Of a stretch of DNA of 64,000 nt, positions 59,308-64,000 are shown piece after piece. The position numbers and the translations under genes were made by a program. Source of the DNA: Brassica napus (Eukaryota; Streptophyta; Magnoliopsida; Brassicales; Brassicaceae); NCBI RefSeq assembly GCF_020379485.1, contig NW_026014799.1, forward strand, positions 56,001-120,000, written 5' to 3'. The notes beneath the pieces are model-generated. The model was given only the letters and a program-made list of their open reading frames with translations. It had not been told where the DNA came from and did no database searches. Every line of letters starts with the position of its first letter. The stretch's first letter is position 1.

Positions 59308-62300
59308 CTGTGTGTACTGAACAGACAGCCCACGTGGGCCAAAATCACCCGAACAGTCCACGAGAATGGTCAGCATGCTGAGTCAAAGGACCAGCGTGCT
59401 GATATGTGTACTGATGGACAGCCACGAACGTCATGTGTGTGCTGACGGACACACACGGACACAAACAGACAGCCACAGACGTCATGTGTGTGCTGACGGA
59501 CAGACACGGACGTTCTGTGTGTACTGACGAACAACCACGGACGTCCTGTGTGTGCTGACGGACACACATGGACGTTCTGTGTGTGCTGACGGACACCCAT
59601 TGACGTCTTGTGTGTACTGGACAGACAGCCCACGTGGGCCAAAATCACCTGAACAGTCCACGGGAAGGGCCAGCGTGCTGATATGTGTACTAATGAACAG
59701 CCACAGACGTCCTGTGTGTGTGCTGACGGCCACACACACACACACACAGACAGCCACGGACGTCCTGTGTGCTGACGGACAGCCACGGACGTCCTGTGTG
59801 TACCGAACAGATAGCCCACATGGGCCAAAATCACCCAAACAGTCCACGGGAAGGGCCAGCGTGCTGAGTCCAAGGACCAATGTGCTGATATGTGTACTGA
59901 TGGACAGCCACGGACGTCCTGTGTGTGCTGACGGACAGACACGGACACACACGGACGTCCTGTGTGTGCTGACAGACACACACGGACGTCCTGTGTGTGC
60001 GGACGGAAACCCACAGACGTCCTGTGTGTACTGAAAATACAGCCCACTTGGCAGAAATCATCCGAACAGTCCACGGGAAGGGCCAGCGTGCTGAGTCCAA
60101 GGACCAACGTGCTAATATGTGTACTGATGGACGGCCACAGACGTTCTGTGTGTTTTGACGGACACACACGGACACACATGGACAGCCACGGATGTCCAAT
60201 GTGTGCTGACGGACAACCACAGACGTTCTGTGTGTGCTGACAGACACACACGGACAGGCACGGATGTCCTGTGTGTGCTGAAGGACACACACAGACACAC
60301 ACGGATAGCCACAGACGTCTGTGTGTGCTGACGGACACAGACAAACACACACGGACACACACGGACAGCCACGGATGTCCTGTGTGTGCTGGCGGACATC
60401 TACAGACGTCCTGTGTGTACTGAACAGACAGCCCACATGGGCCAAAATCACCCGAACAGTCCACGAGAATGGTCAGCATGCTGAGTCCAAGGACCAGCGT
60501 GCCGATATGTGTACTGATGGACAGCCACAAACGTCATGTGTGTGCTGACGGACACACACGGACACACACAGACTGCCACAGACGTCATGTGTGTGCTGAC
60601 GGACACACACGGACGTTCTGTGTGTACTGACGGACACCCACGGACGTCCTGTGTGTGCTGACGGACACACACGGACATTCTGTGTGTGCTGACGGACACC
60701 CACTGACGTCTTGTGTGTACTGAACAGACAGCCCACGTGGGCCAAAATCACCTGAACAGTCCACGGGAAGGGCCAGCGTGCTGATATGTGTACTAATGAA
60801 CAGCCACAGACGTCCTGTGTGTGTGCTGACGGCCACACACAGACACACACGGACAGCCACGGACGTCCTCTGTGCTGACGGACAGCCACGGACGTCCTGT
60901 GTGTACCGAACAGACAGCCCACATGGGCCAAAATCACCCAAACAGTCCACGGGAAGGGCCAGCGTGCTGAGTCCAAGGACCAATGTGCTGATATGTGTAC
61001 TGATGGACAGACACGGACGTCCTGTGTGTGCTGACGGACAGACACGGACACACACGGACGTCCTGTGTGTGCTGATAGACACACACAGACGTCTTGTGTG
61101 TGCGGACAGAAACCCAGGGACGTCCTGTGTGTACTGAAAATACAGCCCACTGGGCATAAATCACCCGAACAGTACACGGGAAGGGCCAGCGTGCTGAGTC
61201 CAAGGACCAGCATGCTGATATGTGTGCTGATGGACAGCCACGGACATCCTGTGTGTGGTGACAGACACACACGAACACACAGGGACAGCCACGGACGTCC
61301 TGTGTGTGCTAACGAACAGCCACCGGCAGCCACGAACGTCCTGTGTGTGCTGGCGGACACCCACGGACGTCCTCTGTGTACTGAACAGACAGCCCACGTG
61401 GGCCAAAATCACCAAAACAGTCCACGGGAAAGGCCAGCGTTCTGATATGTGTACTGATGGACATTCACGGACGTCATGTGTGTGCTGACGAACACACACG
61501 GACACACACGGACAGCCACGGACATCCTGTGTGTGCTGGCGGAAACCGACGGACGTCCTGTGTGTACTGAACAGACAGCCCACGTGTGCCAAAATCACCC
61601 GAACAGTCAACAAGAAGGGTCAGCGTGCTGAGTCCAAGGACCAACGTGTAGTTATGTGTACTGATGGACAGGCACAGACGTCCTCTGTGTACTCACGGAC
61701 ACACATGGACACAAAACGGACAGCCAGGGACGTCCTGTGTGTGCTGACGGACACACACGGACATCCTGAGTGTGCTGACGAACACCCACGGACGTCCTGT
61801 GTGTACTGAACAGACAGCCCACGTGGGCCAAAATCACCAGAATGGTCCACGGGAAGGGTCAGCGTGCTGAGTCCAAGGACCAACGTGCTAATATGTGTAC
61901 TGATGGACGGCCACAGACGTTCTGTGTGTTTTGACGGACACACACTGACACACATGGACAGCCACGGATGTCCAATGTGTGCTGACGGACAACCACAGAC
62001 GTTCTGTGTGTGCTGACAAACACCCACGGACGTCCTATGTGTACTGAACAGACAGCCCACGTGGGCGAAAATCACCCGAACAGTCCACGGGAAGGGCCAG
62101 CGTGCTGAGTCCAAAGACCAGCATGCTGATATGTGTACTGATGGACAGCCACAGACGTCCTATGTGTGCTGACGAACACACACGGACACACACGGACAGC
62201 CATGGAAGTCCTATGTGTGCTGACGGACAGCCACAGACACCCGCGGATGTCCTGTGTGTGCTGGCAGACACCCACAGACGTCCTGTGTGTACTGAACAGA

Positions 62301-62547
62301 CAGCCCACGTTGGCCAAAATCACCCAAACAGTCCACGGGAAGGGCCAGCGTGCTGAGTCCAAGGACCAGCGTGCTGATATGTGTACTGATGGACAGCCAC
62401 GGACTTTCTGTGTGTGCTGACAGACACACACAGAGAGCCACGGACGTCCTGTGTGTGCTGACGGACACACACGGACGTTCTTTGTGTACGGAATAGACAG
62501 CCAACGTGGGCCAAAATCACCCACGGACAGCCAAAATCACCGAGAAG
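59308..62547. repeat. Satellite block S6, next to the rDNA promoter
   Basis: 3.2 kb of the same family in register with S5 across CRM-2. Major units of about 240-370 bp, with more single-base variants than in S2. It ends in a degenerate unit (CCAACGTGGGCCAAAATCACC, then a short repeat of GCCAAAATCACCGAGAAG) and gives way to AT-rich single-copy sequence. Confidence 0.95.
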
Positions 62548-62850
62548 CCAAAAATTAAAAAATGAATATTTTTGGAGAACATCAAAAATATGTCAACAAA
62601 TAGTTTAGGATGTCAAGTGTTGATCAAAAGTTGCTGTAGACATCCGTTTAGACCACGAAACCCCAAACTTTGTAGCATGTGAAAGACATGGTTAGAAGCA
62701 AAAGAAAATCATGAAAATTTACCCGAAAATAGCTTTAACCATTCTTATGAAACATGCAAAATATCAGATTCAAATTCGAAGTATTTTGTTTCTTACATTA
62801 AAAATACTCCCGGAACACAACCAATACAGACTGAAAAAAAGTGTTTTGTC
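62548..62850 (+). other. rDNA sequence upstream of the Pol I promoter
   Basis: About 300 bp, AT-rich, non-repetitive, between the satellite and the Pol I start. No reading frame of note. By position it is the distal promoter region of the rRNA gene. Confidence 0.7.
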
Positions 62851-62861
62851 TATATAAGGGG
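62851..62861 (+). promoter_or_regulatory. RNA polymerase I core promoter and start site
   Basis: TATATAAGGGG matches the conserved plant rRNA initiator (TATATA-purine-GGGG), with transcription expected to start at about 62856-62857. It lies 682 bp before the 18S sequence, in the right orientation. Whether it is active is doubtful given the damaged 18S downstream. Confidence 0.8.
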
Positions 62862-63538
62862 TAGGCACTCTTTTGAGCCTACCCTCAGTACCCGAAGGGG
62901 TATGTAGTGTTGGACTGCTCGGTCCAACACTATCGATGTCTGGGTTGAGGTTGATGGCCGGATTGTCTCCGGTGAATTTTCTGGTAAGTTTTCTGGTGAA
63001 TTTTCCGGTGGACCGTTTTGCCCCTAACTTTGATTACATATCAAGAGTGGTTGGAAAGATTGATGTTAGCGGGGCAAATGAACATTCGGCGTATGAGTGG
63101 TGATTGGATAGCTAGTGTTTGTAGGCTCTGTGCTCGCGCACCCAACTACAGACCATCTATCCTCCTCAGTTTCTTCACTAGCATTGTTTTATGCTTGTTG
63201 AACTGATCCGGGGCCTGTGTTGCGTACCTATCTGGAAGGAATTGTTAAGTTTGCTTAAAATGTTGTTTGCGGCATCTCTTTCAGTGGGGAAGTCGTGAAC
63301 ACATAAGCCGGCACTTGTGATCCTTGCGTCTTTGCATAATTTATGCATTTTTCGCAAAGGTGAATAAGCTGTTTGCTGAGATCTTGGTTGCGGAATTATT
63401 ATGGCGGTGACTCGAAGAAATTCTATCCCGCTAAGCACGTTTGTCTTTGGATAAAATATGACGGTCAAGTCTGCGTATGTTCCCACTTTCCATGTGTTTG
63501 CGGGAATATGACGTGGTCTTGCCCTGATTTATGAATGC
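62857..63538 (+). other. 5' external transcribed spacer (5' ETS)
   Basis: About 680 bp between the Pol I start and 18S. It opens with three adjacent hairpins: GGGTAGGC/GCCTACCC (62859-62884), TACCC/GGGTA (62889-62902) and a 10-bp perfect stem AGTGTTGGAC/GTCCAACACT (62906-62931). A short TTTTCTGGTGAA-like direct repeat lies at 62970-63010. It is shorter than the Arabidopsis ETS as I recall it. Confidence 0.7.
62906..62931 (+). other. Perfect hairpin in the 5' ETS
   Basis: A 10-bp perfect stem (AGTGTTGGAC with GTCCAACACT) closing a 6-nt loop, about 50 nt into the predicted pre-rRNA. Confidence 0.75.
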
Positions 63539-64000
63539 TACCTGGTTGATCCTGCCAGTAGTCATATGCTTGTCTCAAAGATTAAGCCATGCATGTGTAA
63601 GTATGAACGAATTCAGACTGTGAAACAGTGAATGGCTCATTAAATCAGTTATAGTTTGTTTGATGGTAACTACTACTGGAATAACCATAGTAATTATAGA
63701 GCTGTGTCGTGCAACAATCCCTGACTTCTGCAAGGGATGCTTTTATTAGATAAAAGGTCGATGCGGGCTCTGCCTGTTGCTCTGATGATTCATGATAACT
63801 CGACGAATCGCATGGCCTTAGTGCTGGCGACGCATCATTCAAATTTATGCCCTATCAACTTTCGATGGTAGGATAGTGGCCTACCATACTGGTAACGGGT
63901 GACGGAGAATTAGGGTTCGATTCCGAAGAGGGAGCCTGAGAAACGGCTACCACATCCAAGGAATGCAGCAGGCGCGCAAATTACCCAATCCTGACACTGG
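63539..64000 (+). rRNA. 18S rRNA 5' part, probably a pseudogene; runs off the window
   Basis: Begins with the canonical TACCTGGTTGATCCTGCC and matches plant 18S for the first 88 bases. The following ~370 bases carry about 27 differences from the conserved angiosperm sequence as I remember it. Examples: AATGG is preceded by AGTG instead of TGCG; GAGCTGTGTCG replaces GAGCTAATACG; GATGCGG replaces GACGCGG; GACGAATCG replaces GACGGATCG. Many are C-to-T or G-to-A at CpG, typical of methylated silent DNA. 18S hardly varies among flowering plants, so this copy is unlikely to be functional. The 3' three quarters lie beyond the window. Confidence 0.85.

Noticed and set aside
62851..62861. Possibility that TATATAAGGGG is a Pol II TATA box
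   Set aside because: Sequence and position before the 18S start in the same orientation fit the plant Pol I initiator better.

Overview
This window is plant nuclear heterochromatin. The evidence is plant-type Ty3/gypsy chromoviruses (Tekay/Del-like and CRM-like) primed by initiator tRNA-Met, GT-AG splice signals, and a plant-type Pol I promoter followed by the first ~460 nt of an 18S rRNA sequence at the right edge. A dicot, perhaps a crucifer, is plausible, but the sequence alone does not fix the species. I see no ordinary single-copy host gene.

The ground layer is about 18.5 kb of one tandem repeat family, in six blocks: 1-1395, 17115-26394, 35496-38512, 41618-41852, 51044-52362 and 59308-62547. 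Removing the transposons joins the blocks into one array, which ends about 300 bp upstream of the Pol I promoter (62851). The array is therefore either the subrepeat region of a very large rDNA spacer or a satellite abutting rDNA. The 18S start carries about 27 changes from the conserved plant sequence, many of CpG-decay type, so this unit looks like a pseudogene.

On top lie six LTR retrotransposons, about 44 kb in total. CRM-1 (1396-17114, +) is interrupted by Tekay-1 (5282-13813, +). Tekay-2 (26395-35495, -) has LTRs that look identical. Tekay-4 (38513-41617, -) is a 3'-truncated remnant. Tekay-3 (41853-51043, +) is decayed. CRM-2 (52363-59307, +) is young. Five-base target duplications flank the five full-length elements, with one mismatch for Tekay-1.

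The main discovery candidate is the expression layout of the Tekay-like elements. Three diverged copies share three phase-compatible, intron-like intervals. The first lies in the LTR and splits a small lysine-rich ORF of 53-71 codons. The second is an 83-108 bp leader intron directly behind the gag start codon. The third is a 91-93 bp interval between gag and pol whose removal, despite the different lengths, restores the same uninterrupted Gag-Pol junction in each copy. Retention would yield Gag alone and splicing would yield Gag-Pol. All splicing is inferred from sequence; no transcript evidence is available here.
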